Shown: positions 8,450 through 20,684, counted from the stretch's first letter. The stretch is 64,000 bases of DNA from Marinobacter xestospongiae (GCF_023156385.1 NZ_JAKZAK010000016.1:1-64000); one strand, 5' to 3'. Notes: generated by a model from the letters alone, not told the origin. Numbers and translations: made by a program.

Positions 8450-9112
8450 ATGGATCGCACGGTACGCAATACGGTCATCATCCTGGTGATGGTGGTGGTT
8501 CTGGTGTTTGGCCTGGTGGTGGGCCGACAGGTGTTCCAGGCGGAAACCGCCAATACTGCACCGGCGCCGGAACTGAGCGAGCTCAACACCTTCGTGTACG
8601 AGCAGGGCCGTGCACTGCCGTCGTTTCAGCTGCTCAACGAGGCCGGTGAAACGGTCAGCCAGGATGACCTCAAGGGACGCTGGACCTTCGCCTTTGTGGG
8701 CTACACCTTCTGTCCCGACGTCTGCCCCGCCACCCTGTCCACCCTGCGCCAGGCCGACGGTCTGATGCCGGATACCCTGCCGCAGCCGGATTACCTGCTG
8801 ATCTCTGCCGACCCGGAACGGGATACCCCGGACCGGCTAACCGAGTACCTCAACTTCTTCGGCGACGACTTTCACGGCCTTACCGGCGACCTTTCGGTGC
8901 TGCGGGATCTGGCCAAGAGCCTCAACGCGGTGTTTGTCCATCGTGAGGACAAGGGTGTGCAACTGGTGGATCACAGCGCCCACATTGCGCTGATCAACCC
9001 CGAGGGCGAGATGACCGCGGTTATCCAGCCCCCGCATACGCCCAAAGACCTGGCAGAGGCCTATCAGAAAATCTATGAGTGGACCCGTCGCAATCATCCC
9101 CGGGCGGGTTGA
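8450..9112 (+). CDS. SCO1/SenC family copper chaperone
   Basis: Sco proteins deliver copper to, and reduce, the CuA site of subunit II. The 220-residue protein has an N-terminal membrane anchor (about 8-28) and a periplasmic thioredoxin fold. The copper ligands are C88 and C92 (FCPDVCP) and a histidine in VDHSAHIALI (about 175). ATG 8450 lies 45 bases after ctaB behind TTTGGGAGACAGAC. It closes the oxidase assembly cluster. Confidence 0.94.
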   Translation: MDRTVRNTVIILVMVVVLVFGLVVGRQVFQAETANTAPAPELSELNTFVYEQGRALPSFQLLNEAGETVSQDDLKGRWTFAFVGYTFCPDVCPATLSTLRQADGLMPDTLPQPDYLLISADPERDTPDRLTEYLNFFGDDFHGLTGDLSVLRDLAKSLNAVFVHREDKGVQLVDHSAHIALINPEGEMTAVIQPPHTPKDLAEAYQKIYEWTRRNHPRAG

Positions 9113-9171
9113 TCCGGGTCTTTTCAGGGAAAGGTTGCTCTTCTTCTTAGCTGTCTGCCGTGGTGTCTTGA

Positions 9172-10374
9172 ATGTCGGTATCCCAACCCAGTTGTACCAC
9201 GCCCCGTGAGCTGTTCTCGGTCCTTGCCGCTGGCGCCGTTCTGCTGGTTGTGGTGCACTCCCTCGGGCGCTTTATCTACACCCCGTTGCTGCCTTACCTG
9301 GTCGCCGATGGCCAGCTGGATCTGCAACAGGGCGCCAGCATCGCCACCTGGAACTACCTCGGCTATCTGATGGGGGCGTTGCTGGCCATTCGCTGGCACC
9401 GCATTGACCACATCCGCCTGCTGTTGCCGCTGTCGCTGGCGGTGCACGTACTCACCACGCTGCTCCAGACCCAGTTGGACAGCGAAGCCACAATCGCCGC
9501 CTCCCGCTGGCTTAACGGCGTAGCCAACGGTGTGGTATTTGTGCAGGCGCCGGCGCTGATTCTGGAATGGCTGGTCCGCCGCAACCGCGCCAGCGCCAGT
9601 GGCCTGGTTTATCTGGGGGTGGGGTTGGGCTTGCTGCTGTCCAGCGCCCTGGTGAGCCTGAGTGCGGACTGGCTGAGCGGTGCCGCCCGCTGGTGGCCTG
9701 CGGCCATTCTCTCGATCCCACTGGCTTGGTGGGGAACGGCGCGACTGCTGAAACTCGAGGTGCCCTCCCGGCCTGAGAGCTCTGGCCACGGTGCGGACCA
9801 TGGACCGTTACTGGATCGAGCCAGCGTGCCGCTGTTCCTGTCCTACGCGGGTGCCGGACTGGGGTACATCCTGCCGATGACCTTCCTGCCACTGGTGGCC
9901 CAGCGCCAGCTGCCGCCGGAGCACTGGCTGCTCGATGGCAGCTGGTTGTTAGTGGCTCTGGCGACCCTGCCTGCCGCCTTCCTGTGGAACCACCTGGGTA
10001 GCCGTCTCGGGGATCTGCCGGCTCTGCGGGCCAATTACCTGATCCAGCTGCTGGGTGTTCTGGCAGCGGTGCTGTGGCCAGGTCCGGTGGGACTGGTGCT
10101 GTGTGCTCTGCTGGTGGGCATCACTTTCGTCGGCACGGTCCTGCTGACCCAACGCATCGGCCGTGCCCTCCACCCCCACCAGGGCCCCCGTCTCTCCGCC
10201 GCCCTGGTCGCGCTCTACGGTTTCACCCAGATGGTGGGCCCCTGGCTGACCAAGCAATGGCTCAATCTCGGCGGCACCCTCGACACCGCCTTCTGGATCG
10301 GCGTCGCCGCCCTCGCCTGGGGCCTGGTGTTCAGTGCGCTGGTGCCGAAGCCTGAGGCGTGGCACGGACATTAA
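9172..10374 (+). CDS. YbfB/YjiJ family MFS transporter
   Basis: A major facilitator permease of about 12 helices and 400 residues. The N-terminal pattern LGRFIYTPLLPYLV...NYLGYLMGAL is the signature of the YbfB/YjiJ family, whose substrates are unknown. It lies on the same strand as the cox genes but 59 bases downstream of Sco with no functional tie that I can see. Substrate cannot be assigned. Confidence 0.85.
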   Translation: MSVSQPSCTTPRELFSVLAAGAVLLVVVHSLGRFIYTPLLPYLVADGQLDLQQGASIATWNYLGYLMGALLAIRWHRIDHIRLLLPLSLAVHVLTTLLQTQLDSEATIAASRWLNGVANGVVFVQAPALILEWLVRRNRASASGLVYLGVGLGLLLSSALVSLSADWLSGAARWWPAAILSIPLAWWGTARLLKLEVPSRPESSGHGADHGPLLDRASVPLFLSYAGAGLGYILPMTFLPLVAQRQLPPEHWLLDGSWLLVALATLPAAFLWNHLGSRLGDLPALRANYLIQLLGVLAAVLWPGPVGLVLCALLVGITFVGTVLLTQRIGRALHPHQGPRLSAALVALYGFTQMVGPWLTKQWLNLGGTLDTAFWIGVAALAWGLVFSALVPKPEAWHGH

Positions 10375-10470
10375 TCAAACGGGGGTATGGTCAGAGTGGC
10401 CGCCGTCCTGACAGTCCCTGCTTTCTCCCGCTAGAATTCATACCCCGCATTAACCCGGATACCCCCAACC

Positions 10471-12936
<2,466 letters not shown>

Positions 12937-12942
12937 GCGGTA

Positions 12943-13149
12943 TCAGGCGCGAACGTCGATGTTGTTGCCGACGTTGGGGTTGGAGCTGGCGGTGGATACC
13001 GGCGCAGTCTGGGCGACGCTGTCCAGCAACTGCATGGCGCCCTGGGAGGCCATGTCCTGGGCGGTTTTCAATACACTGAGCTGTACCTGCTCACGGACCT
13101 GTCCCTGGCTCTGAAGGCTGGCGTAACTGGCAATGGAAGAGACGTCCAT
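12943..13149 (-). CDS. YjfB-like putative motility protein
   Basis: A 68-residue protein beginning MDVSSIASYAS and containing QVQLSVLKTAQDMASQGAMQLLDS, closely resembling the YjfB family (often described as a putative motility protein in Bacillus and proteobacteria). The first half is predicted helical and the C-terminus is rich in Asn, Ser and Thr. The reverse-strand ATG at 13149 follows a plausible GAGGTC site. No flagellar genes are nearby, so the role is unsupported by context. It converges with hrpB, six bases apart. Confidence 0.75.
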   Translation of the reverse strand: MDVSSIASYASLQSQGQVREQVQLSVLKTAQDMASQGAMQLLDSVAQTAPVSTASSNPNVGNNIDVRA

Positions 13150-13323
13150 AGCGACCTCGTGGGTTCAACTGGTCAGGGTTCAGCCCGTCATATCGGGCCA
13201 TTGCTGGTCACATTATCACCAGCGGCCAGGGCGGAAAAGCCCGGGCCGCCGGATCTTACATTTCGTTACAGCTTTGCCACAACATCACCACGCCTTCACT
13301 ACAGGCGGTATCCGGCGGCTGCC

Positions 13324-15678
13324 CTACAGGTTGACGTAACGGTTGATGTCAAAGATGCCTGCCTCCAGCGGTCGCTGGCCTCGGTGCCAGGCGGTGATGT
13401 CATGGAGGATCTGCCAGAACCGGGGATGGGTGCGGCGAACGCCCCAGGTATCCACCACCCGGGTCAGATCCTCCGGCGTCGCTACCGCCTGCATCCGGCG
13501 GGTGAACTCCGCCACCTGTGAGGCCGGCAGGTTAAAGACAAAATTGGGGTAGCTGCCGATGATGCCCGGGTAGAGGGTGAGGCGGTCCTGTTCCGGCTGG
13601 TAGCGCAGCGATTCCCCCATCATGAAGGCGACGTTGCTGTGGGCGCGGTCGCGGATCAGGCTGTACACCGTGCGCTCGCCATCGTCGTTGTGGACCCGCA
13701 GGAAAGTCACATCCGGCAGGCCATCGATGGCGGCCAGGCGTTCAGCCGGGACGTTGGCGAGGGTCTTGAGCTGTCGGTCCACCGGGTGCACCCAGCCCGG
13801 CTGGTCGGGACGCCGGCAATTGCGACCGGCGCAGCGGTTGAGGCGGTCCTGGTGTTCGGCATTGATGTCGGCAAAGCGTTGTAGCAGCCGCAGGCCAAGC
13901 TCCTGGCGGGGGGCATCGGTAGCGAAGGTCACGCCGCTCGGGGTGTCGGTATCGACCTCGTGATAGCTGATGCCGAACTTGAGCTGACCGCTGCCCTGGT
14001 ACCAGTGATCCAGTACCGACTGGCGTGCGTCTGCCGGCAGCAGTCGCAGGAAGCTGTGCTCCGCGCCGTTGCGGATCAGGTCGAAATAGAGCCGGGTCTG
14101 GGCCTGGTGGGCAACGTTGCCAAAGACGTCAAAATTCACCACCAGCTCATAGTAGGTGCGCTCAAACAGCGGGTAATCCATCCACCAGGTGGTGAGCGGG
14201 ACCTGGCCGATCAGCCCCCGTTGCACCGAGGCACTGGTGTGGTGACGGAAGATGGTAAGCAGGGCGTTGTCGTTGTGGCCATCGCCATCCCAGATATCCG
14301 CAAGCTGTGCGCCGTCGGGCTGGTATTCGCGGTAGGCGGCCTCGCGCAGGGCGGTGTAGCGATTGCGCATGTCCTGGTAGCCCAGCCAGTTGTCCCCCAG
14401 ATCCAGCAGGGCGGAGTCCTGGCCGGGCAGGCTGAGTAGCGGGGTCGCCTTGCGGCGGTAGGCGGCGTCGGTGATGTAGAGATCCTTGTCCGGGTCCTGG
14501 AAGATCGCCCAGAAGCGGTCGCGGATTACGTCGGTGGCGATCTGACCACGGCACACCGGTCCACGGATGAAGGTGCGGACAAAGTACTCGGCGTTGTCGA
14601 GCATGAACTGGTAGCGGGCCCGGGCCGGAATCGCGGAGAACGTCAGAAACGGGTTGGCCCGTTCGGTGGCGCCGTAGCCGGGCAGCCGGTGCACCGACCA
14701 GTCCGGCTCGAAAAACAGCTTGTGGACCCGCGCCAGGGTGGCTTCGCCTACCGGCAGGGTGATGTGGCGTTTGTGCAGGATGCTGCCGGTCACCGGTCGC
14801 AGGCGGTAGTAGAACGGTGCGTCTACACCGTCGTTGGGGCGCCGGGTGGCCACCGGGTCAACGGGGTCACCCGGCGCCGTGTAGGAACGCACCAGCTGGA
14901 AGAAGCGGGCGTCGCCCTCCAGTTCCGGGAAATACAGGTGCGCCAGGTACAGGTGCTCGTACAGCCAGCGAGCCACCAGGCGATGGCGGTCATCGCGTTG
15001 GTTGAGCAGGGATTCCCAGCGGTGGATCAGCGCCTGCTCGGCCGGGCCCGGGGTGACCTGTTCCAGGGTGACGGGGGCGCCCTGGCGGAGCCAGCCGGTG
15101 AGGGTGGCGTACTCGTCATCGGTCAGCCCGGTCACCGCCAGCGGCATGCCTTCCAGCGGATGGTCTTCGGCGTAGTCGGCAAACTCGTCATTGCTGACGC
15201 ATTGGTTGCTGCGTGCCAGCCCCAGGGCGATGTCTTCCGGCAGCTTGCTGTTGGGGGCGAAATCGTACTGCTTGCCGAGCCGGATCATGCGCTCGAACAG
15301 GCTCTGTTCCCCGCCGTTCTTCGCCAGCACCGAGTAGAAGCCAAGTTCCCGCCACTGGGCCTCGCTGCTGGCATCGAAGCCGAGCCGGGTGGTGGCTGCG
15401 GTTTCCAGCCGGCCGCCGTCGTACACCGGGCTGGGGTGGGCGCCGCGCACCAGGCCTTCCGCGGTTTCCAGCTTGAGCTGGCAAGGGGCGTCGAAGCAGC
15501 CGTGGCAGGCCAGGCATTTGCCAGCGAGAATGGGCTGCACGTCGTCGCTGAAACTCACCGTGTCACTGGTCGGTGCCGGCAGGGCCTGGCGTTCGCTGGC
15601 CTGGCTGGGGTGTTCGGAGCAGCCCAGTACCAGCAGCAGACACAGGGCGGTGAGGGACAGACGAAGAAGCTGGCGCAT
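13324..15678 (-). CDS. cti: Fatty acid cis/trans isomerase (Cti)
   Basis: Cti is a periplasmic haem c enzyme that converts cis to trans unsaturated fatty acids in membrane phospholipids, rigidifying the membrane under solvent, heat or salt stress. The 784-residue protein has an N-terminal signal with a possible lipobox (VLGC, C20) and the haem site CLACH at 55-59 followed by further cysteines (CFDAPC). The rest matches the long Cti domain. ATG 15678 is preferred over a TTG five codons upstream. It starts 18 bases downstream of the MFS stop, so it is probably the last gene of an ectC-MFS-cti operon. Confidence 0.93.
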   Translation of the reverse strand: MRQLLRLSLTALCLLLVLGCSEHPSQASERQALPAPTSDTVSFSDDVQPILAGKCLACHGCFDAPCQLKLETAEGLVRGAHPSPVYDGGRLETAATTRLGFDASSEAQWRELGFYSVLAKNGGEQSLFERMIRLGKQYDFAPNSKLPEDIALGLARSNQCVSNDEFADYAEDHPLEGMPLAVTGLTDDEYATLTGWLRQGAPVTLEQVTPGPAEQALIHRWESLLNQRDDRHRLVARWLYEHLYLAHLYFPELEGDARFFQLVRSYTAPGDPVDPVATRRPNDGVDAPFYYRLRPVTGSILHKRHITLPVGEATLARVHKLFFEPDWSVHRLPGYGATERANPFLTFSAIPARARYQFMLDNAEYFVRTFIRGPVCRGQIATDVIRDRFWAIFQDPDKDLYITDAAYRRKATPLLSLPGQDSALLDLGDNWLGYQDMRNRYTALREAAYREYQPDGAQLADIWDGDGHNDNALLTIFRHHTSASVQRGLIGQVPLTTWWMDYPLFERTYYELVVNFDVFGNVAHQAQTRLYFDLIRNGAEHSFLRLLPADARQSVLDHWYQGSGQLKFGISYHEVDTDTPSGVTFATDAPRQELGLRLLQRFADINAEHQDRLNRCAGRNCRRPDQPGWVHPVDRQLKTLANVPAERLAAIDGLPDVTFLRVHNDDGERTVYSLIRDRAHSNVAFMMGESLRYQPEQDRLTLYPGIIGSYPNFVFNLPASQVAEFTRRMQAVATPEDLTRVVDTWGVRRTHPRFWQILHDITAWHRGQRPLEAGIFDINRYVNL

Positions 15679-15696
15679 AGTCAGGGTGTCCAACGG

Positions 15697-16896
15697 TTAA
15701 TGGGTTTGGGGAGCGGGTGAGCGGGCCCGTCTCAGGTCCAGCGTCAGCGCCAGCGGCAATACCGCCACAGCGTAGACGACCATGGTGAAGATGGCGTGAC
15801 GGACATCCCCGGTGGCGTCAGCGATCAGACCGCCCAGGGTAGGTACGCCGAAGGCAATGGTATAGCCCACCAGAAAATTACCGGCGGACAGCCGCCCGGT
15901 GTCCGCGGCACTCACCAGCAGTGGCGGCAGCGCCACCAGCAGGATCAGCAGGATGCCCGCGGTGAGGCTCATGAAGGTGGCGCTGGCGATCGCCAGGGTG
16001 CCGTCGGTCAGCACGCTGCCCAGTGCGCCCGCGATGGCTCCCAGAGCCATCACCAGGATCACGGTACGGTTGCCGACCCAGCGCCTTGCCATTTTCAGCA
16101 TGATCAGCGAGGCGAACACCTGGGCCAGGTTGTACCAGAACAGGGCGTCGGAGAGCCGTTCCAGCTCACCCCGCTGTTCCAGCAGGTTGCCGAGGTAGGC
16201 ATTGAAGCCGAAGAACAGCGAGCCGGACAGCCCCAGCAGCAGGCCCAGTTTGAGGGTCAGCGGGTTGCGCCAGTCCGGCAGCCAGGCTGGTCGCCGGGCT
16301 GGGCGGGCGCTATCGCGGCGGGGCAGGTACAGTGCGGCGGTGACCAGCAGGGCCGGCAGTGACCACACCAGCAGCGCCTGGCGCCAGCTGTGTCCCACCA
16401 TTGGCAGGATCAACGGCCGGGTAATACCGGCGCCAATGAACTCCCCCATCAGCATGCCGTTCATGTAGATGGCGGTGCCCATGGCAAGGTGGTGCGGGGC
16501 CAGCCAGCGTGGCAACAGAGCCGGCAGTGCCGGTTGCATCATCGCCACTCCCAGGCCCATGACCGCACTGGCCGCCATCAGAGCGGTGGCGTCCGGTACC
16601 AGCGCCCGGCCCGCCGAGCCGAGCACCATCACCAGCATCGCCAGGGCCAGGGTATGGCGGGGGCCAAGGCGGGAAATCGCCAGCGAACCCGGCATGGCGC
16701 CAATGGCCAGCATCAGGATGGGCAGCGTGGTGAGGGCGCCGGTCAGGGCCTGGGACAGCGCCAGCTCAGCGGCGATGTCCGGCGCCAGCGCCGGCGCCAC
16801 CAGCACCGGTATCCGCAGGTACAGGCCGGCCAGCCACAACAGCAGACCGACCAGCACCAGGTGGGCGGTGCTGGCAGGGGTGTGCTCCTTGAGCAT
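15697..16896 (-). CDS. CynX/NimT family MFS transporter
   Basis: A 12-helix major facilitator protein of 399 residues. LLWLAGLYLRIPVLVAPALAPDIAAELALSQALTGALTTLPILMLAIGAMPGSLAI resembles the CynX/NimT (cyanate/2-nitroimidazole) family, whose substrates are mostly unproven. It begins 24 bases after ectC and ends 18 bases before cti, all on the minus strand, suggesting co-transcription. Transport of ectoine or a related osmolyte is a context guess and not supported by any motif. Confidence 0.85.
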   Translation of the reverse strand: MLKEHTPASTAHLVLVGLLLWLAGLYLRIPVLVAPALAPDIAAELALSQALTGALTTLPILMLAIGAMPGSLAISRLGPRHTLALAMLVMVLGSAGRALVPDATALMAASAVMGLGVAMMQPALPALLPRWLAPHHLAMGTAIYMNGMLMGEFIGAGITRPLILPMVGHSWRQALLVWSLPALLVTAALYLPRRDSARPARRPAWLPDWRNPLTLKLGLLLGLSGSLFFGFNAYLGNLLEQRGELERLSDALFWYNLAQVFASLIMLKMARRWVGNRTVILVMALGAIAGALGSVLTDGTLAIASATFMSLTAGILLILLVALPPLLVSAADTGRLSAGNFLVGYTIAFGVPTLGGLIADATGDVRHAIFTMVVYAVAVLPLALTLDLRRARSPAPQTH

Positions 16897-16920
16897 TACA
16901 GGGGTTCCCGGAGGGGCGGA

Positions 16921-17307
16921 TTACTCCGACAGGTTGTAGGAACCGTCTTCGTCGTGGGTCTCGCGACCGGTGACCGGCGGGTTGAACGAGCAGATCAGGC
17001 GCATGTCCTCGGTGCCGCCGCGCAGGATGTGGCGGTCGTGGTTGTCGAGGGCGTAGAGTGTGCCGTCGGTGATCTCGTGGGTCTCGTTGGTGGCCAGGTC
17101 GGTGATGGTGCCGTTGCCGGCCACGCAGTACACCGCTTCCAGGTGGTTCTTGTACCACAGGTTCAGTTCGGCACCAGCGGGAATAATGGTTTCGTGGAAC
17201 GAGAAGCCCATGCCGTCTTTCTTCAGCAGCAGCCGACGGCTGGTCCAGCCTGGACCTTCCACTTCGCGTTCGGTGCCGATGATGTCCTGTACACGTACAA
17301 TTTTCAT
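16921..17307 (-). CDS. ectC: L-ectoine synthase (solitary EctC)
   Basis: EctC cyclises N-gamma-acetyl-diaminobutyrate to the compatible solute ectoine. The 128-residue cupin keeps the diagnostic residues, including the iron ligands E57, Y85 and H93 and the stretches [44 protein letters not shown] and [20 protein letters not shown] 17307 follows TGAGGAA; an ATG four codons upstream is less well placed. The ectA and ectB genes, normally adjacent, are absent from the window, so this is an orphan copy. The downstream genes are an MFS transporter and cti. Confidence 0.94.
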   Translation of the reverse strand: MKIVRVQDIIGTEREVEGPGWTSRRLLLKKDGMGFSFHETIIPAGAELNLWYKNHLEAVYCVAGNGTITDLATNETHEITDGTLYALDNHDRHILRGGTEDMRLICSFNPPVTGRETHDEDGSYNLSE

Positions 17308-17356
17308 AGCATTCCTCATTGGGTGATGGAATAGCCTTACAGTATAAACATCCCTC

Positions 17357-18787
17357 TCAACCCGGATTCAACCGCCAGTGGCTGTAAGCCTCAAGTGCGG
17401 CTTCCACCGCGAGCGCCAGCCGGTGGCGCTGGTCACTGCCCAGCGGCTTCTGTTTGCGGCAGCGCTGCAGGGCCTTGTGGATCTGCTGACGATGCTCCGG
17501 GGCAAGGGTTTCCAGCCAATGGCTGTCGGCGGGTGCCAGGTTCAGGGTATCGCGGCCAGCGTGGTTGCGACAGCTGATGTGCCACCAGTGGTCGACCGCC
17601 CGGCCCAGTACCACGTAGCCGAACTGGCTGTCCTGTACCGGCCCGAAGCGGGCGGTCTGCAGGCCATCACGCAGGGGCCCCAGGCGCATCACCGGCAGCG
17701 TCAGCCGGTCGCCGTAAAAGTAGCTGCCGGCGGCCCCCACCAGCCCGCCAATCAGCGCGCCGGTGCCAAGGGAGGAGCCCAGGGTGACCGCGTCCAGCCC
17801 CGCGCCACCGAGGGCGCCAGCGCCAAACCCGGCACCGGCCAGGTATTTACGGCTGACACCCCAGGCCTGGCGGCTGTCCTCGCTGAACAGGTCGTGGTCG
17901 CTGTGCCACTCCAGCTCGGCCTCCTGGCGCTGTACCCGGTGATGCTGATACAGCGCTTCAATGGCCAGTCGCAGGGCTTGTTCACGGCGACGCTGGTGCC
18001 GATACCAGGCCTGTCGCAGCTGGCCGGCCAGGGCGTCACGCTCGGCGTCCGCGGGCTGGCCCGTGGTCAGGGTGCGACGTTCCTGCCAGGCCATCATGTC
18101 CTCCAGCGCGGTGGCGATTAGCCGGGCGGCCTGATGGCGGCGCTGGGCGCGCTGTTCCGACAGGTACATCACCGCCCGCTCGAGCACCGATTCCCAGGCT
18201 GGCTCCAGCTGGCCGAAGGCCTTCAGCAGGCTGAGGTGCTGGTTGAACGGTGCGGTCACCGCATTGAATTTGCGCACCACCTGAAAGTACTGGCCCAGGG
18301 CGGCCTGCCAGGTGTCGCTGTGGTCGTCGGTGCCGATGCTGTTGATCAGCGCCAGGCTGGGCTGGCCGGTCCAGCGCAGGATCGTCATCTCGCTCTCATG
18401 GGCCGCGCTGTAGGGCACCGATCCGTCCACCACGTAGATAATGCCGGCTCCGTTGATCAATGGTGTCAGCAGTTCGCACTCGTCGTGGAAACGGGGATCG
18501 TCGCGATGCTGCTGGACAAACGCCGCCACCGTTTCGGCCCGGTCGGAGGCCGACAGGCTGTGGGCCTCCAGCCAGGCCAGCACCTGGCGGGGGCGCTGGA
18601 AGCCGGGGGTGTCCACCAGGGTATACAGCGTCTCACCGTCAATGCTCAGTGGGTAGGTGTGGTGTTCCCGGGTGGTGCCGGGCTCCAGGGCAATGGCGAT
18701 GGCGTCGTTCTGGGACAGGGTCGCCACGACGCTGGACTTGCCCTTGTTGGGGTGGCCGACGACGGCAAACAGCGGCGGCTGGCTCAT
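17357..18787 (-). CDS. DUF3482 domain GTPase
   Basis: A 476-residue GTP-binding protein of the Era/TrmE-like class fused to DUF3482. The G1 loop is GHPNKGKSS (11-19), G3 is DTPGF (59-63), and the C-terminal half has a very glycine-rich pair of hydrophobic segments ([17 protein letters not shown]...[18 protein letters not shown]) that looks membrane-inserting. Start ATG 18787 overlaps the stop of the upstream gene (ATGA), so the longer open frame upstream is discarded. Function is unknown; the pairing with a DUF2868 membrane protein is conserved in gammaproteobacteria. Confidence 0.85.
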   Translation of the reverse strand: MSQPPLFAVVGHPNKGKSSVVATLSQNDAIAIALEPGTTREHHTYPLSIDGETLYTLVDTPGFQRPRQVLAWLEAHSLSASDRAETVAAFVQQHRDDPRFHDECELLTPLINGAGIIYVVDGSVPYSAAHESEMTILRWTGQPSLALINSIGTDDHSDTWQAALGQYFQVVRKFNAVTAPFNQHLSLLKAFGQLEPAWESVLERAVMYLSEQRAQRRHQAARLIATALEDMMAWQERRTLTTGQPADAERDALAGQLRQAWYRHQRRREQALRLAIEALYQHHRVQRQEAELEWHSDHDLFSEDSRQAWGVSRKYLAGAGFGAGALGGAGLDAVTLGSSLGTGALIGGLVGAAGSYFYGDRLTLPVMRLGPLRDGLQTARFGPVQDSQFGYVVLGRAVDHWWHISCRNHAGRDTLNLAPADSHWLETLAPEHRQQIHKALQRCRKQKPLGSDQRHRLALAVEAALEAYSHWRLNPG

Positions 18788-20196
18788 GTCGCACCCCCGT
18801 TGCTCCAGGCCCGGGCCGGTGGCTGGGCATCGTAGCGGCTGACCTGCAGCCGGGCCTGATGCTGGCGTTGGCTGAAGCGCAGCCACTGTGCCAGCTGTTG
18901 GGGTTCCGGTGGTCGGCTGGGGTCTGTGGCCAGGGGAACCAGCGCCACCAGGGTGTCCGTCGGCCATTGCTCGCGGGCTTCGCTGAGGAAGTCTTCAAGC
19001 TCCCCGGTGGGCGGCTCCCAGGCCCGGGTCAGCACGATCGCCGATGGCTGTTCGGCCAGCGCCAGTACCGCCGCCGCCTGGCGCAGGGCAAGCCGGTCCT
19101 GCGCCAGGGTGGCGCCACCGCCAGCCTCGAACACCTGGCGCTGGCCGTTATCGGCAAAGTCCAGCGGCAGCGGCTCCCCACCGGCGCCGGCCCACCGGAT
19201 CACCACCGGACTGTCCGGGTACGGCTGCAGCTCGCCGCGGGTGTCCAGGGACGGCGCGCTGCTGGCATCGGCGTCGGGGTTGCCGGTCTCAAGCACCGGC
19301 GTCTCCATGCGGTAGCGCAGGGCGGTGAGCCCCGGGTGATGGTACAGCCGTTGGCGGGCCTGGTGACGCAGGTGCCAGCCGGCCAGCCATCTCAGCAGGG
19401 CCCGGGGCAGCACGCCGTAACACAGCCAGGCCATGGTGAGAAACGGCCACCAGTCGCCCCAGCGGACGGCGGTGACGGCGCTTGTCGGCGCTGCGCGGAA
19501 GAAGCGGGTGCTGGCCACCAGGTTGGCGTCTGGCACCGCGGCCGGCCACAGTGCCTGCCAGGGTATGGCCAGGGTCTGCACCAGCCGGTGATAGCTTTCG
19601 GCGCCGGCGGCCAGGGTGGTGCTCCAGCCGAACGCCAGATCCTGCACCACCACCAGCACCAGCAGGGTTGCCAGGCCGGCGAGGGTGAAGGCCAGCCCCC
19701 CACCCTGGGCGGCCCGGGCCAACAGCTGGGGGTGAAGGTGTTGCAGCACGGAGGTGTCGGCGCCGGCGCTGCGGTTTACCAGCCAGCCCCAGGGGCGCCA
19801 GCCCAGCAGCGACTGCACGGCGGTGGCGAGCGCCAGCAGCAGCTGCAGCGCCAGGAACGCCAGCAGCACGGTGACGTTGATGCGGCCACTGCCGTCGTAG
19901 TACAGCAGACCCAGCATGGTGGTAATGCCAAGCAGCACACCGGCGGCCATAAAGGCCAGGCCGATTCGGTCCCAGCGCTGCAGGCGCCGGTCACGCCCGC
20001 CGGCGTTCTGCTGACTGCCTGGGCTGAAACGGCGGAGGTGCGTCAGCCACTGGTTCACCAGGGTGTCGTCGTCGCAGGCCTCGGTATCCAGGCCAAAACG
20101 GCGGTCACGGCGGTGGAGGAACGCTGGCGCCTGGCGGCGGTCCCGTCGTACCTGGTCGTCGAACGCCAGCAGGCGGGTCAGGGGGTGTTCGGTCAT
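18784..20196 (-). CDS. DUF2868 membrane protein
   Basis: A 470-residue membrane protein with hydrophobic segments around residues 80-100, 108-135, 165-190 and 255-280 and a soluble C-terminal half. The sequence from LTRLLAFDDQVRRDRRQAPAFLHRRDRRFG onward matches DUF2868. It is the upstream partner of the DUF3482 GTPase, sharing a four-base ATGA overlap, so the products are likely made in fixed ratio and interact. No catalytic motif is visible. Confidence 0.85.
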   Translation of the reverse strand: MTEHPLTRLLAFDDQVRRDRRQAPAFLHRRDRRFGLDTEACDDDTLVNQWLTHLRRFSPGSQQNAGGRDRRLQRWDRIGLAFMAAGVLLGITTMLGLLYYDGSGRINVTVLLAFLALQLLLALATAVQSLLGWRPWGWLVNRSAGADTSVLQHLHPQLLARAAQGGGLAFTLAGLATLLVLVVVQDLAFGWSTTLAAGAESYHRLVQTLAIPWQALWPAAVPDANLVASTRFFRAAPTSAVTAVRWGDWWPFLTMAWLCYGVLPRALLRWLAGWHLRHQARQRLYHHPGLTALRYRMETPVLETGNPDADASSAPSLDTRGELQPYPDSPVVIRWAGAGGEPLPLDFADNGQRQVFEAGGGATLAQDRLALRQAAAVLALAEQPSAIVLTRAWEPPTGELEDFLSEAREQWPTDTLVALVPLATDPSRPPEPQQLAQWLRFSQRQHQARLQVSRYDAQPPARAWSNGGAT

Positions 20197-20324
20197 GCAG
20201 GGTCCTTGGCAAAGATCCGGAAGCGCCGGCTATTCAAGCAATGGGCACTGGCACTAGAATAATGGGCGTAGCGCCAGAACTCTATGGCCCCGATCCCGGG
20301 GCAACCACCACGCCCTGGAGACCC

Positions 20325-20684
20325 ATGCCACACCACCTGATGAACCTGCGCCATGTGCCCGACGACGAAGCGGATGAGATTCGCGCGCTGTTTGTACAGC
20401 ATGGCGTGGCCTACTATGAGACCCCGCCAAGCCGCTGGGGCATCAGCATGGGTGGTTTCTGGGTCCATGACGCCGATGAGGCGGAGCGGGCGCGGGCATT
20501 GTTGCAGGACTATCAGGCCGAGCGATTGAGCCGCCAGCGTGCGGCCTACCAGCAGGACCTGGACGCCGGCCGGGTACGTGGCTTCTGGGCGCGGCTGCGC
20601 CACAAGCCGGTGACCACCCTGGCGGCCTGCCTCGCCATGGCGATGATTCTGTTGCTGACCCTGGCGCCCTACCTGCGGCTGTAG
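20325..20684 (+). CDS. DUF6164-like small membrane protein
   Basis: A 119-residue protein: a soluble N-terminal part (MNLRHVPDDEADEIRALFVQHGVAYYETPPSRWGISMGGFWVHD) resembling a signal-transducing P-II/DUF2007-like fold, a basic helical linker, and one C-terminal membrane helix (about 97-116). This is the pattern of DUF6164 proteins of unknown function. ATG 20325 has CTGGAGACCC upstream; the frame is open further 5' but without homology-like content. It diverges from the DUF2868 gene. Confidence 0.7.
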   Translation: MPHHLMNLRHVPDDEADEIRALFVQHGVAYYETPPSRWGISMGGFWVHDADEAERARALLQDYQAERLSRQRAAYQQDLDAGRVRGFWARLRHKPVTTLAACLAMAMILLLTLAPYLRL

